This document shows positions 1-9,211 of a stretch of DNA of 64,000 bases, one piece after another; positions within the stretch are counted from its first letter, which is position 1; each line of letters opens with the position of its first letter. A program made the position numbers and the translations under genes. The notes below the pieces were generated by a model, which searched no databases, was not told the origin of the DNA, and saw only the letters and a program-made list of their open reading frames with translations. Origin of the DNA: Bog-473 sp963783965 (lineage in GTDB: Bacteria; Actinomycetota; Acidimicrobiia; Acidimicrobiales; RAAP-2); NCBI GenBank assembly GCA_963783965.1, contig CAWAPQ010000002.1, positions 62,001 through 126,000 on the forward strand. Direction: 5' to 3'.

Positions 1-20
1 GCGCGTGCAGTTTCCGTTGC

Positions 21-1478
21 GTGGGGAACGGAGACCTCTTCGTGGTCGTGGCGCGCCGGCTCGTCTATGTGGGCCTGGCCCTCTTGCCGTTGCTGCACTA
101 CCGGGTCGGCAGCGCGTTCGACCTCAGCGACCTGTGCTTCCTGGTGGCCGCTGGGTTCATGATCCTGACCCGGCGCCCACCCAGGCGGGCACCGCCGGCG
201 CCCGCCTGGTACTTCGGCTCCTTCGTCTGGATCCTCGCCGGCGTCGTGGCGTCGGCGCAGGCCGTCTCCACGACGGCATCGCTGCAGGTGGTCGTCAACG
301 CCATCTTCGTGTTCTTCGTGCTGCAGTGGATGCTGCGCCAGCTGCTCGACAGCACGGCCCGCATCCGGGCCGGCATGGTCGCCTTCGTGTTCGGGTCGTC
401 GATCTCCGCCTTCGTGGCCTTCCTGCAGACGGAGTTCCACGTCCTGGGCTACAGCCATCAGGCGAGCCTCGAGGGCTCGCGTGCCGTCGGACTGAGCAAC
501 CAGCCCAACATCGCCGCGGTGACCTTCGCGCTCGGGCTGGTCTTCGCCATCGGTCTCGTCGTCGAAATGGGACTGCGCCGGTACTGGTACATCGGCGTGT
601 GCATCGCCGTGCTGGCCGGCGCGCTGATCTTCAGCGCCAGCGTCTCGGGCATGTCCAGCACCCTCGTTGGCTGCTTCGTCCTCTTCCTCACACGCGGCTT
701 CCGGCTGCGGACCGTCGTCGGGGTGCTGGCCGCCCTCGCCATCGTCTACGTGGTCGCCATCTCGGTGCAATCGAACGGGAGCCACTTCAACCTGGACCCG
801 ATCGCCCGCATCGAACAGACGACGGGGACGAACACCGGGTACAACACGGTGAACCCGCGCGTGGCGACGGTGGAGCACTCGTGGAGCGGGATCGTGGCGA
901 GCCCCGTCATCGGGCACGGGCTCGATCAGGCGACCATCGCGGTGTACTACGACGCCGACGTCGGCGTCTTCTACCCGGCCCACAACATCGTGATCCTCTA
1001 CTGGTTCGCCGGCGGGATCTTCATGGTGGCGGCCGGGGCGCTGATGATCGGCTCGTGCTTCAACCGCCTCCTGCATGGCCGCCTGCGCCTCGGCAGGGGT
1101 GCGGACCGCGCCCTGCGCGACACGGTGCTCGCCGGCTGTGTGACCGTCCTGTTCTTCTCGTTCCAGTCGCCCGAGATCGTCGACCGGTGGCTCTGGCTCC
1201 CCTTCTTGTTGGCCCTGTGCTTCCGCGTCGGCGGGAAGACCGATCGATCTGGACCCGAGCCTGTCCCGGAGTCGCGAGAGGCAGCGACATATTCGGCAGA
1301 CGACATCCCCGTCCCCGCGCCATCCGTCCCGGCACCGTCCGTCCCGGCACCGTCCGTCCCGGCACCGTCCGTCCCGGCGCCGTCCGTCCCGGCACCGTCC
1401 GTCCCGGCGCCATCCATCCCGCCCGCTATCCCGCGTCGTGTCAGCGGGACGGTGCCGGCGATGAGGCGGCCGTCGTGA
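21..1478 (+). CDS. O-antigen ligase/polymerase-like membrane protein (5' end uncertain)
   Basis: Polytopic protein with about ten hydrophobic segments between residues 8 and 405, resembling the Wzy/WaaL O-antigen polymerase-ligase superfamily. Such proteins join or polymerise lipid-linked glycans at the outer face of the membrane. A long loop at about residues 255-300 (ending near a GHGLDQ motif) fits the large periplasmic loop of that family. The cytoplasmic C-terminus holds seven perfect VPAPS pentapeptides. A GTG at 21 is a plausible start, but the frame is open to the window edge and another GTG lies at 42, so the true start may be elsewhere. Its stop overlaps the next methyltransferase start (TGATG). 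Context is a polysaccharide cluster. The family assignment is from topology and is moderate. Confidence 0.7.
   Translation: MGNGDLFVVVARRLVYVGLALLPLLHYRVGSAFDLSDLCFLVAAGFMILTRRPPRRAPPAPAWYFGSFVWILAGVVASAQAVSTTASLQVVVNAIFVFFVLQWMLRQLLDSTARIRAGMVAFVFGSSISAFVAFLQTEFHVLGYSHQASLEGSRAVGLSNQPNIAAVTFALGLVFAIGLVVEMGLRRYWYIGVCIAVLAGALIFSASVSGMSSTLVGCFVLFLTRGFRLRTVVGVLAALAIVYVVAISVQSNGSHFNLDPIARIEQTTGTNTGYNTVNPRVATVEHSWSGIVASPVIGHGLDQATIAVYYDADVGVFYPAHNIVILYWFAGGIFMVAAGALMIGSCFNRLLHGRLRLGRGADRALRDTVLAGCVTVLFFSFQSPEIVDRWLWLPFLLALCFRVGGKTDRSGPEPVPESREAATYSADDIPVPAPSVPAPSVPAPSVPAPSVPAPSVPAPSVPAPSIPPAIPRRVSGTVPAMRRPS
1311..1415 (+). repeat. Seven tandem 15-bp units encoding VPAPS
   Basis: Seven consecutive in-frame copies of a 15-bp unit (GTCCCGGCACCGTCC and close variants) encode (VPAPS)7, followed by a degenerate IPPAI unit. 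The proline-rich tail follows the last membrane segment of the polymerase-like protein. Nearly identical units suggest recent expansion by slippage, so copy number probably varies between strains. Confidence 0.95.
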
Positions 1479-2191
1479 TGGGCCTGGGCGAGATGTTCGA
1501 CGACCGCATCCTGGGTCTCGACAGCGCCCATGTCTTCATGGTGAGCGCGCAGGCCGTGGCGGCCCGCGCCCGCGTGGTGGTGGAGGTGGGCTGTGGCCGG
1601 GGCGTCCTGGTCGACACGGACCAGCCGGGCGGGGCCTGGCAGGACCTGCGGGGGGAGGGCCGCACCGTCATCGGCATCGACATCGATGCGGTCGGCGAGG
1701 ACAACCCCGTCATCGACGAGTTCCGCCTCATCGGGGCGGACGGCCGGTGGCCCCTCGACGACGGGTCCGTGGACCTGGCCGTCAGCGACTTCGTCCTGGA
1801 GCACGTGACCGACCCGGAGCGCTTCGCGAGCGAGCTCTCCCGCGTCCTGCGGCCCGGCGGGGTGTTCATCGCCCGGACGATCAGCCGCTCGTCCGTCCTG
1901 GCCGCCGCCGCCCGCGTCGTCCCCAACGACCATCACGCCAAGGCGCTCGAGCACCTGCAACCCGGGAGGGAGGCGCGTGACGTCTTCCGGACCGCCTACA
2001 AGATGAACACGCGCCGGGATCTCATCCGCCTGTTCGACGCCGACTTCGAACTGGCCCTCGCACGCAGGACAGGCCTGGAGCAGTACTGCAAGCCCTGGCC
2101 ACGCCTGCGTCGTGGGGTGGCGCAGCTCGAGCGGCACCTGCCGACGTCCATGTGGATGGCGCTCGTCGTCTTCGCCCGCCGGCGCGGCTGA
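1478..2191 (+). CDS. SAM-dependent methyltransferase, class I
   Basis: 237-residue Methyltransf_11-type protein. Motif I (VVEVGCGRG) lies at about residue 31. A conserved acidic strand end (GIDID), the region before a DLAVSDFVLEHV segment, and the post-motif RVLRPGGVFIAR complete the Rossmann SAM fold. It probably methylates a sugar or lipid intermediate of the surrounding polysaccharide pathway; the substrate cannot be read from sequence. ATG at 1478 overlaps the upstream stop (TGATG), which implies translational coupling with the polymerase-like gene. A GTG at 1475 is an alternative start. Confidence 0.8.
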   Translation: MGLGEMFDDRILGLDSAHVFMVSAQAVAARARVVVEVGCGRGVLVDTDQPGGAWQDLRGEGRTVIGIDIDAVGEDNPVIDEFRLIGADGRWPLDDGSVDLAVSDFVLEHVTDPERFASELSRVLRPGGVFIARTISRSSVLAAAARVVPNDHHAKALEHLQPGREARDVFRTAYKMNTRRDLIRLFDADFELALARRTGLEQYCKPWPRLRRGVAQLERHLPTSMWMALVVFARRRG

Positions 2192-2203
2192 CGGCGTCCC
2201 GTC

Positions 2204-3259
2204 CTACCCGATGCAGGCCTCCAAGGCGTCGCGCACGTCGCGGGCCGTGCGTCGCCACGTGAACGTGGACGCGTGGTCGACACCGGCCCGCAGGTCGTCG
2301 TCGCTGGTCTGCAGGGCCGGCGGCACGGCCCGGGCCAGCGCCGCGGCGTCCCAGCCGTCCATCACGGTGGCCAGCCCTCCCGTGACCTCGAGCAACGCCG
2401 GGTCCGGTGTCACCACCACCGGGATCCCTCGGCGCATCGCCTCCACGGCGGGAAGGCCGAAGCCCTCGTAGTCGGACGGGAAGACGATCAGCGAGGCGGA
2501 CGTGAACTGCTGTTCGTACTCGAGGTCAAGCAGCCACGGCTTGAGCGTCACCAGGTCCCCGATGCCCCGCGCCGCCGCGCCCGCTTCGAGGACGGCGCGC
2601 CCCTCAGCCGACAGCCCCACCACGACGAGCGGCAGCACCTCGGAGCGAGAGCGGAGCGTGGCCCAGGCGTCGAGTACGAGGTCCACGTTCTTGTTGCCCC
2701 ACTGCCCGAAGGCCAGCGCGTAGCGGGGTCCCGGCTCCCTCGGCGGCCAGGACAGGACGTGGTCGGCGCCCAACTGGGCCACGGTCACCCGGTGGGAGCG
2801 CAGAAACGGGTGCGCGGCCAACAGGTCGTCGTGCGTCCGATGCGAAATGCACACGATCGCGTCCGCCTGCCGGTAGCCGATGCCGTAGCTGACCCCGCGC
2901 AGCAGGCGCCTCCCGGCGCTGAACTGTTCCGGCCGCGCCTCGTGGCGGATGTCGAGGACGATGACGGCGCGGGGGCAGGGGAGCGGCGCCATGGTGGTCG
3001 CGGGTGTCAGGCCGAGGAACGCATCCGCGTGCACCTGTCGGCACAGCGCCGGGACCCGTAGCTCCATGGCGGCCAGGCGGGAACCGTCGACCCGGTGCAC
3101 CCGAACTCGCTCGTCGTCGACGTCGAGCTCGACGCCCGACCGGAGCACCAGGTGCAGCTCGTCGTCGAGACCGAGCTCGACCCACCCCTTGAGCAGGTTC
3201 TCCGTGACGACGCCGAGGCTCGTGCCGCGGGCCGGCACGGCGTTGACGACGACGCGCAC
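2204..3259 (-). CDS. Glycosyltransferase family 4 (GT-B fold)
   Basis: 351-residue retaining glycosyltransferase of the GT4/RfaB type. The C-terminal donor-binding half contains VFPSDYEGFGLPAVEAMRRG, the E-x7-E type motif that contacts the nucleotide-sugar. The N-terminal half begins RVVVNAVPARG and looks like an acceptor domain. It should transfer a hexose onto a lipid-linked or nascent glycan on the cytoplasmic side. GTG start at 3259. It is transcribed convergently with the methyltransferase (12 bp between stops) and divergently from the flippase gene. Donor and acceptor sugars are unknown. Confidence 0.85.
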   Translation of the reverse strand: MRVVVNAVPARGTSLGVVTENLLKGWVELGLDDELHLVLRSGVELDVDDERVRVHRVDGSRLAAMELRVPALCRQVHADAFLGLTPATTMAPLPCPRAVIVLDIRHEARPEQFSAGRRLLRGVSYGIGYRQADAIVCISHRTHDDLLAAHPFLRSHRVTVAQLGADHVLSWPPREPGPRYALAFGQWGNKNVDLVLDAWATLRSRSEVLPLVVVGLSAEGRAVLEAGAAARGIGDLVTLKPWLLDLEYEQQFTSASLIVFPSDYEGFGLPAVEAMRRGIPVVVTPDPALLEVTGGLATVMDGWDAAALARAVPPALQTSDDDLRAGVDHASTFTWRRTARDVRDALEACIG

Positions 3260-3370
3260 GGCAGCACGGTATCTGAAGAGGACCGCAGGCTTGGGGGGTC
3301 GAAGCCGTTCTGCAGGCGTGCTCTTCTCACCGCAGCAGCAAGCTGGCGGGTTCCCGAGCGTTCACTTGGT

Positions 3371-4666
3371 ATGAACGGCACGGACCAGCACGAGGCCACG
3401 CCCGTTTCGGTCCCGACCACCAGGCCCGGGACCGCATCGTCTCAGAGGGTGATCGTCCTCACCGTCGCCGACCAGGGCGCCTCGAGCGTCTCGAACTTCG
3501 CCCTCGCCATCATCGTGGCGCACTACAGCTCGGCCAGCGCCTTGGGCGTCTTCGCCATCCTGACGTCCACCTACGTCCTGAGCCAGGGCATCGTGCGCAG
3601 CCTCTCGAGCGACTGCCTGCTCACCCGCTCGGAGTCCGACGGCGTGCAGCGATCGAAGTACGAGCGGGGCGGCTACCTGGCCGCCATCGTCCTCTCGGCA
3701 TCCCTGGCCGCCGTGATCGCGGTGGTCAGCGGCGCGCTCCCCAGCGAGTTCACGCTGCCCTTCGTCATCTTCGCCGTGGCCTTCCCACTGATGGCCTGCC
3801 AGGACTTCGCCCGCTTCATCGGGATCAGTCGCTACGACCCCGCCTACGCCATCCGGCTCGACCTGGCCTGGCTGGCGCTCTTCCTGGTCGCCTACGTCAT
3901 CCTGAAGGGGGAGGGCCTCACGACCCTGGCGTGGCTCTTCGGGGCCTGGAGCGGGGCCGGCGCGCTGGTCGGGCTCTGGACGCTCCGGGCCCACTTCGCG
4001 CGGACGGGGCGAGGCGAGCTCCTGCGGTTCTGGGACAACAGCGAACGAAGCGTCGGCCTGCGCTTCGCCGGCCAGTTCATGCTCGTGACCTCGTGGACGT
4101 ACTTCGTCTCGTACCTGCTGCTCTTCGTCCTCCCACTGGCATCCATCGGCGTGTTCAAGCTGTCCCAGCTCGCTTTGGGTCCCATCACCGTGTTGCTGGC
4201 CGGAGTGCAGTCGGCCCTCATCGCCCTCGCCACCAAGCGCTTCCGGGTCGACGCGCGCAAGGCGCTGCACTTTCTCCTCCTGGGCGGCGTGGGGTCCTTC
4301 GCGGTCACCATGGCGTGGACGGGGATCGTCTACAGCGCACCCCTGCACGTCATGTCCAGCCTGTTCGGCCGCAACTGGGCGGCGGCTCGGCTGATCGTGC
4401 CCTACGCGGGGTTGGCGGTCGCATTCGCGAGCTTCGCCAATGCCGCCATCTCGGGCCTGCGCGCCATGCGGGCCGCCAGCGAGAACCTCCGGCTGTCGGT
4501 CGTGATGGTGCCGTTCCTGTTCCTCTTCTGTCTCGGCGGTGCCCAGCTCTACGGCACGAGAGGCGCAGCGGGCGGCCTGGCGATCGCCGGGGCCATCTAT
4601 TCGGTGCTGGCGTGGCGCGTGCTCGTCAACGCGGCACACGCCTTGGTCATGGTGTCCGAGCCGTGA
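3371..4666 (+). CDS. Polysaccharide flippase-like membrane protein (MATE/MOP superfamily)
   Basis: 431-residue protein with about 12 predicted transmembrane helices and no soluble domain. It resembles Wzx-type translocases of the MOP superfamily, which flip undecaprenyl-linked oligosaccharides. An aromatic, charged patch (ACQDFARFIGISRYDPAYAIR) between helices 4 and 5 is typical of MOP proteins. The ATG at 3371 was chosen because the upstream part of the frame has no membrane character and overlaps the divergent promoter. Position beside glycosyltransferases and an O-antigen polymerase-like gene supports export of a repeat unit. Function is inferred from fold and context. Confidence 0.7.
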   Translation: MNGTDQHEATPVSVPTTRPGTASSQRVIVLTVADQGASSVSNFALAIIVAHYSSASALGVFAILTSTYVLSQGIVRSLSSDCLLTRSESDGVQRSKYERGGYLAAIVLSASLAAVIAVVSGALPSEFTLPFVIFAVAFPLMACQDFARFIGISRYDPAYAIRLDLAWLALFLVAYVILKGEGLTTLAWLFGAWSGAGALVGLWTLRAHFARTGRGELLRFWDNSERSVGLRFAGQFMLVTSWTYFVSYLLLFVLPLASIGVFKLSQLALGPITVLLAGVQSALIALATKRFRVDARKALHFLLLGGVGSFAVTMAWTGIVYSAPLHVMSSLFGRNWAAARLIVPYAGLAVAFASFANAAISGLRAMRAASENLRLSVVMVPFLFLFCLGGAQLYGTRGAAGGLAIAGAIYSVLAWRVLVNAAHALVMVSEP

Positions 4667-4674
4667 CGGCGCGC

Positions 4675-5649
4675 TCAGCGGTAGGCGACGTCCACCCGCA
4701 CCGGCGGCACGGCCGGGGCGCCACCGGGAGCATTGAGGCGGGCCCGCACCGCGGCCACGTCGCGACAGGCGATGACGTTGAGCGTCGGTGGCAGTTCGTC
4801 GGAGTGCCAGGGCGACAGCGCGCCGTCGAGCAGGTAGATGCCATAGCCCACCTCCCTCAGAAAGGTGCGCACCTCGGCCGGCGTGATCCCGAAATGCTCG
4901 CAGTAGCCCGCGTGCTCGAAGAGGAGCACGGGTGCCGCGTCGCCGGTCAGCAGCCGGCGCGCCCCCTTCATGACCAGCAGCTCCGAGCCCTCCACGTCGA
5001 TCTTGATCAACGCCGGGGCATCGCCACCCACCAACTCGTCGAGCGTCGTGACGGGCACCGTGATCCGGTCACCCCCGAGGTCGCCCTCGGGCGCCAGCCG
5101 GTTCAGGACGTCGCGGTCGAGCACCTCGAAGGTCGCCTCACCAGGCGTGTCGCTGAGGGCGGCATCCACCACCGTGATCGACAGGTCGTTGAGCGCCAGG
5201 TTGGCGAGCAGGTCCTCGCGCACCGGTGGGAACGGCTCCACCGCCGTGATGCGCACGCCGGGGATGCGCGTTCCGACCAACGTCGAGAAGACGCCGACGT
5301 TGGCGCCCACGTCGACGAAGTGGTCACCGGGACGCAGGAACCGCAGGCAGAACTGCAGCTCCTCCCATTCGTGCACGCCGTCGTAAATCGTCCACACGCC
5401 ACTGAACTGCTGCGGCCGCGCCGCCAGGCGCGTGCGACCGTCCACCGTGACGATCGCCGCCACGGCGTCGCCCGCGTCCCGTGTCCGCCAATGCCATTCG
5501 ATGGCGCGCCGTTCCGCCGCCACCCGGCCACCCTTGTTGGCTGGATGCCGGGCGATCGCCCACACCCAGTACACCGAGCGCCGCGCCCGGTGCACCAGCC
5601 GCGCCGCCGTGCCGCTCTCCCGCTCGTGTCCGTGACTCTCCCCGCTCAC
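4675..5649 (-). CDS. FkbM family methyltransferase
   Basis: 324-residue protein. The FkbM/Methyltransf_21 region starts at about residue 112 (HFVDVGANVGVFSTLVG, the SAM-binding glycine loop) and runs through LIKIDVEGSELLVMKGA, a family signature, to about residue 260. Family members O-methylate sugars or polyketides, and in this cluster a glycan O-methylation is most likely. The N-terminal 80 residues (basic, RARRSVYWVWAIARH) may be membrane-associated. GTG start; 29 bp separate it from the divergently transcribed GT61 gene, so the promoters must be very compact or overlapping. Confidence 0.85.
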   Translation of the reverse strand: MSGESHGHERESGTAARLVHRARRSVYWVWAIARHPANKGGRVAAERRAIEWHWRTRDAGDAVAAIVTVDGRTRLAARPQQFSGVWTIYDGVHEWEELQFCLRFLRPGDHFVDVGANVGVFSTLVGTRIPGVRITAVEPFPPVREDLLANLALNDLSITVVDAALSDTPGEATFEVLDRDVLNRLAPEGDLGGDRITVPVTTLDELVGGDAPALIKIDVEGSELLVMKGARRLLTGDAAPVLLFEHAGYCEHFGITPAEVRTFLREVGYGIYLLDGALSPWHSDELPPTLNVIACRDVAAVRARLNAPGGAPAVPPVRVDVAYR

Positions 5650-5678
5650 GCGAGGTTTCTAGCAGATCGTGCACGGCC

Positions 5679-6869
5679 GTGACCCGACTGCCGAGCGCGC
5701 TCCGCCCGCTCTTCCCGTGGCTCAAAACGGGCGTGTTACGCGCCACGCAGGCGGTCAGCCCGCTGACCCGGCGCCTCCCCGGCGCGACGCCACCACGCCG
5801 CGTGGCGCGTTCCGCATCCGAGTACGCGCGGGCCCATCCCGCTGGTGGCGTCGAGGTTTCGGAGGTGGTCGCCGCGCTGGATCTCGACCGACCGCTTCCG
5901 GCGGGGATGCCCGCCGACCACCCGCAATTCGCGGCGCATCGTCACATTGCACCCGCTGTCGTCGCGACACTGCGGCGCGGCCGCGTGCTCGCTCCGTACG
6001 GAGCGGTGATGACCGAGGACGACACCCTCCTCTTCGATCTCTCGCCCTATTACGGCGCGGCCGTTCCGTCGCAACATCCCGTCTTCCTGCGGTGCCGCCC
6101 GCAGGTGGTCACGGAGCTGTCCGGCTCGGTCGGCGTGCTCACGACACGCGGCAGCGAGAACTACTACCACTTCCTGTTTGATGTCCTGCCCCGGCTCGAG
6201 CTGTTGCAGCGCGCCGGGGCGCGGCCCGACGCCTACGTGGTGAACCGTTCGACGCGGTTCCAACGGGACCTGCTCGATCACCTCGGCCTGACCGCCGATC
6301 GCTGCCTCGGTGCGGACGCGTACCCGCACGTCCGGGCCGACGAGCTCGTGGTGCCGTCCCTGCCCGACGACAAGCTGCGCACGCCGCCCTGGATCGTCCC
6401 CTGGCTGCGCGCCCAGTTCCTGCCCGACGACGTGTGCCCGCCCCACCGTCGTCTCTACGTGAGCCGGGGCCATGCGAAGCGCACCCGGCGCGTCGAGAAC
6501 GAGTCCGAGCTGCTTGCGGTGCTGGAGCCGCTCGGCTTCGAGGTCGTCGATCCCGGCGCGCTGTCGCCGGCGGATCAGGTGCGCGTCTTCGCCGAGGCGG
6601 AGTACATCGTCGGGCCGCACGGCGCCGGCCTGACCAACCTGGCCTTCGCCTCCCCCGGGGCGGCGGTCCTGGAATTGTTCGCCCGCGACTACGTGAACGA
6701 GTGCTTCTGGGCGCTGGCCTCGACGGTGGAGGGCCTGCGCTATCGGTACCTGGTCGGCGACGGCACCCCGATCCGGTCCCGGCGGAACCGCGGGGTCGCC
6801 TCCGACATCACGGTCGATCCGCAGCGGGTCGTCCGGCTGCTCGACGAGCTCATGAAGGTGGACGCGTGA
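5679..6869 (+). CDS. Glycosyltransferase family 61 (DUF563) protein
   Basis: 396-residue protein with the DUF563/GT61 region at about residues 150-370: TRGSENYYHFLFDVLPRL followed by GPHGAGLTNLAFASPGA, both conserved in this family, which includes plant xylosyl- and bacterial capsule transferases. It likely adds a sugar during exopolysaccharide synthesis. GTG at 5679 is the earliest start compatible with the short gap to the divergent FkbM gene. Its stop overlaps the GTG of the next glycosyltransferase (GTGA), indicating one transcription unit with it. Confidence 0.8.
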   Translation: MTRLPSALRPLFPWLKTGVLRATQAVSPLTRRLPGATPPRRVARSASEYARAHPAGGVEVSEVVAALDLDRPLPAGMPADHPQFAAHRHIAPAVVATLRRGRVLAPYGAVMTEDDTLLFDLSPYYGAAVPSQHPVFLRCRPQVVTELSGSVGVLTTRGSENYYHFLFDVLPRLELLQRAGARPDAYVVNRSTRFQRDLLDHLGLTADRCLGADAYPHVRADELVVPSLPDDKLRTPPWIVPWLRAQFLPDDVCPPHRRLYVSRGHAKRTRRVENESELLAVLEPLGFEVVDPGALSPADQVRVFAEAEYIVGPHGAGLTNLAFASPGAAVLELFARDYVNECFWALASTVEGLRYRYLVGDGTPIRSRRNRGVASDITVDPQRVVRLLDELMKVDA

Positions 6870-8131
6870 TCGTCGTGCACGACTACTCGGGACATCCGGG
6901 GCAGGCGCAGTTGAGCCGCGCCCTGGCCCGGAGGGGCTTTGACGTCACGCACCAACACTGCCCCTCGTACGCGACGGGGAAGGGCTCGCTGCAGGTCGAA
7001 TCGGGCGACCCGAATGCGCTCACCTTCGAGCCCTGCGCCATGGAGGGCACGTTCGCCAAGTACTCGCCCGTCACCCGCGTCCGCCAGGAGGTCTCGTACG
7101 GCCGGCGGGCCGCCGCGGCCATCGCCGCCAGGGATCCCGCGGTGGCCGTGATCAGCAATGTGCCGCTCTTGGCCCATTCGATCCTGGCGCGCCGGCTGGC
7201 GCGCCGCGGCGTGCCGATGGTCTTCTGGCACCAGGACATCTACTCGGAGGCCATCGCCTCGGCGGCCCGCCGGCGCCTCCCGGTCGCCGGCTCGCTGATC
7301 GCCCGGGTGGCGGAGCGCCTGGAGCGCACCATCGCCCGTCGCAGTGCGGCGATCGTGGCGATCTCGCCCACGTTCCTCGAGAAGCTCGCCGCCTGGGGTG
7401 TGGCGGACAAGACGACGGTCGTCCCGAACTGGGCCCCCATCGATGAGCTCCCTGTCCGTGACGCGGACAACGAGTGGAGCGCGCGCATGGGCCTGCGCGG
7501 CCACCCCATCGTGCTGTACTCGGGCACGTTGGGCCTGAAGCACGATCCGAGCATTTTGGCCCTGCTCGCCGACAGGCTGCGGGTGTCGCACCCCGACGCC
7601 CGGGTCGTGGTGATCTCCGAGGGCAAGGGGCGGGACTGGCTCGAGGATTGGAAGCGCGAGCGGGGGCGGGACGCTGACAATCTCGTGCTGCTGGACTTCC
7701 AGCCGTACGAGGACCTGCCCGCCGTCATGGCGAGCGCCGACGTGCTCCTGGCCGTGCTCGAGCCGGACGCCTCCCGGTTCTCGGTGCCCTCGAAGGTCCT
7801 GACGTATCTCTGCTCGGCGCGGGCCATCGTGGGCGTCCTGCCTCCCGACAACGCGGTGGCCGAGATCCTCACCACCCAGGGGGCCGGACGGGTCGTCTGC
7901 CGGGACGGCGTGGCGTCGGAGGTGGCGATGCTCCTCGACGACGAGGTAAGCCGGCGCATCATGGGCTGGGCGGGCCGGCGCTACGCCGAGCGGGCCTTCA
8001 GCCCCGAGACGGCCGCCGACCGCTTCCTCGCGATCTTCGGTGATCGGGTGGCTGTGCCCATCCCGTCTTCGTTGCCGACTCCTGTGTCGGCCACCCCTGA
8101 TCGGCGCCTCGTGTCCACTCCATCGGGGTGA
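6866..8131 (+). CDS. Glycosyltransferase family 4, WcaI-like
   Basis: 421-residue GT-B enzyme. The N-terminal half has VIVVHDYSGHPGQAQLSRALARRG, as in WcaI-type colanic acid transferases, and VFWHQDIYSEAI. The C-terminal half has VVPNWAPIDELP, LYSGTLGLKHDPS and a late FSVPSKVLTYL motif that replaces the usual E-x7-E loop. These are typical of the WcaI/GT4 subgroup. It starts with a GTG overlapping the GT61 stop. Cytoplasmic sugar transfer to a lipid-linked intermediate is expected; donor unknown. Confidence 0.85.
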   Translation: MIVVHDYSGHPGQAQLSRALARRGFDVTHQHCPSYATGKGSLQVESGDPNALTFEPCAMEGTFAKYSPVTRVRQEVSYGRRAAAAIAARDPAVAVISNVPLLAHSILARRLARRGVPMVFWHQDIYSEAIASAARRRLPVAGSLIARVAERLERTIARRSAAIVAISPTFLEKLAAWGVADKTTVVPNWAPIDELPVRDADNEWSARMGLRGHPIVLYSGTLGLKHDPSILALLADRLRVSHPDARVVVISEGKGRDWLEDWKRERGRDADNLVLLDFQPYEDLPAVMASADVLLAVLEPDASRFSVPSKVLTYLCSARAIVGVLPPDNAVAEILTTQGAGRVVCRDGVASEVAMLLDDEVSRRIMGWAGRRYAERAFSPETAADRFLAIFGDRVAVPIPSSLPTPVSATPDRRLVSTPSG

Positions 8132-8201
8132 AGACGACAAGGTCGGGCGTTCTGGATCGTTTCCCCATCGTTGGCAATCGACTTCAGGGAGGAAATGGCC
8201 G

Positions 8202-9194
8202 ATGACGAGCGTGTTGGTGACCGGGGCGGGAGGCTTCATCGGCGGCCACCTCGTTGCCCGGCTGCGCGACCAGGGCGTCGAGAACATCCGCGGCGTGGAC
8301 CGGGCACCGGTGGCGGAGTGGCACCAGCGCTTCGACGACGTCGACAACCGGAGCGCGGACCTGCAGCACCTGGCCGCCTGCCGGAGCGCCTGCGACGGGA
8401 TCGACGTCGTCTACAACCTGGCGGCAGACATGGGCGGGATGGGGTTCATTGAGAACAACAAGGCGTTGTGCATGCTGTCGGTGCTGATCTCCACCCACAT
8501 GTTGGAGGCGGCTCGGGACGCCGGCGTCCAGCGTTTCTTCTACTCGTCGTCGGCCTGCGTCTACGCGGCCGGGAAGCAGGAGTCGCCCGCGGTCGAGCCG
8601 CTACGCGAGTGCGATGCCTATCCGGCCATGCCCGAGGACGGCTACGGCTGGGAGAAGCTCTTCAGCGAGCGGATGGCCCGTCACTACTACGAGGACTTCG
8701 GCCTCGAGACCCGGGTGGCCCGCTACCACAACGTCTACGGCCCGTACGGGACCTACGACGGCGGTCGGGAGAAGGCCCCGGCGGCCATCTGTCGCAAGGT
8801 GGCGACGGCCCTGCTCGACGGATCCGACGAGATCGAGATCTGGGGCGACGGGAGGCAGACGCGCAGCTTCACCTACATAGACGACTGTGTCGAGGGCACG
8901 TTGCGCCTCACGGAGAGCGATGTGCGGGAGCCGCTCAACATCGGCTCCGAGCAGCTGGTCACGATCAACGAGCTGGTCGACATCGTCGAGGGGATCGCCG
9001 GGATCTCCCTCAAGCGCAACTACAACCTGACGGCGCCCCAGGGAGTCCGGGGCCGCAACAGCGACAACACGCTCATTGATGACCGGCTGGGTTGGACGCC
9101 GTCGGTCAGCCTCCAGAATGGCCTGCTGCAGACCTACCGGTGGATCTTCAATCAGATGTCCGCCCCCGCCGCTGTCGGTCATCACCGTGCTTGA
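8202..9194 (+). CDS. GDP-mannose 3,5-epimerase-like NAD-dependent epimerase
   Basis: 330-residue extended SDR. The N-terminal VLVTGAGGFIGGHL binds NAD. ADMGGMGFIEN, SSSACVYA and YGWEKLFSERM (catalytic Tyr-x3-Lys) match the GDP-mannose 3',5'-epimerase group more closely than UDP-galactose epimerases. It probably supplies GDP-L-galactose or a related sugar to the glycosyltransferases next to it. A good Shine-Dalgarno (AGGGAGGA) precedes ATG 8202 and fixes the start within a longer open frame. The specific substrate is inferred from motif similarity only. Confidence 0.8.
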   Translation: MTSVLVTGAGGFIGGHLVARLRDQGVENIRGVDRAPVAEWHQRFDDVDNRSADLQHLAACRSACDGIDVVYNLAADMGGMGFIENNKALCMLSVLISTHMLEAARDAGVQRFFYSSSACVYAAGKQESPAVEPLRECDAYPAMPEDGYGWEKLFSERMARHYYEDFGLETRVARYHNVYGPYGTYDGGREKAPAAICRKVATALLDGSDEIEIWGDGRQTRSFTYIDDCVEGTLRLTESDVREPLNIGSEQLVTINELVDIVEGIAGISLKRNYNLTAPQGVRGRNSDNTLIDDRLGWTPSVSLQNGLLQTYRWIFNQMSAPAAVGHHRA

Positions 9195-9211
9195 CGCAAT
9201 TCCGTCGGGGC

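Noticed and set aside
1311..1415. Possible CRISPR-like or regulatory direct repeats
   Set aside because: The 15-bp units are adjacent, in frame and encode VPAPS; there are no spacers.
5..1477. N-terminal part of the 728-codon frame that contains the methyltransferase
   Set aside because: Out-of-frame shadow of the polymerase-like gene (Arg/Pro-rich); only the part from 1478 resembles a protein family.
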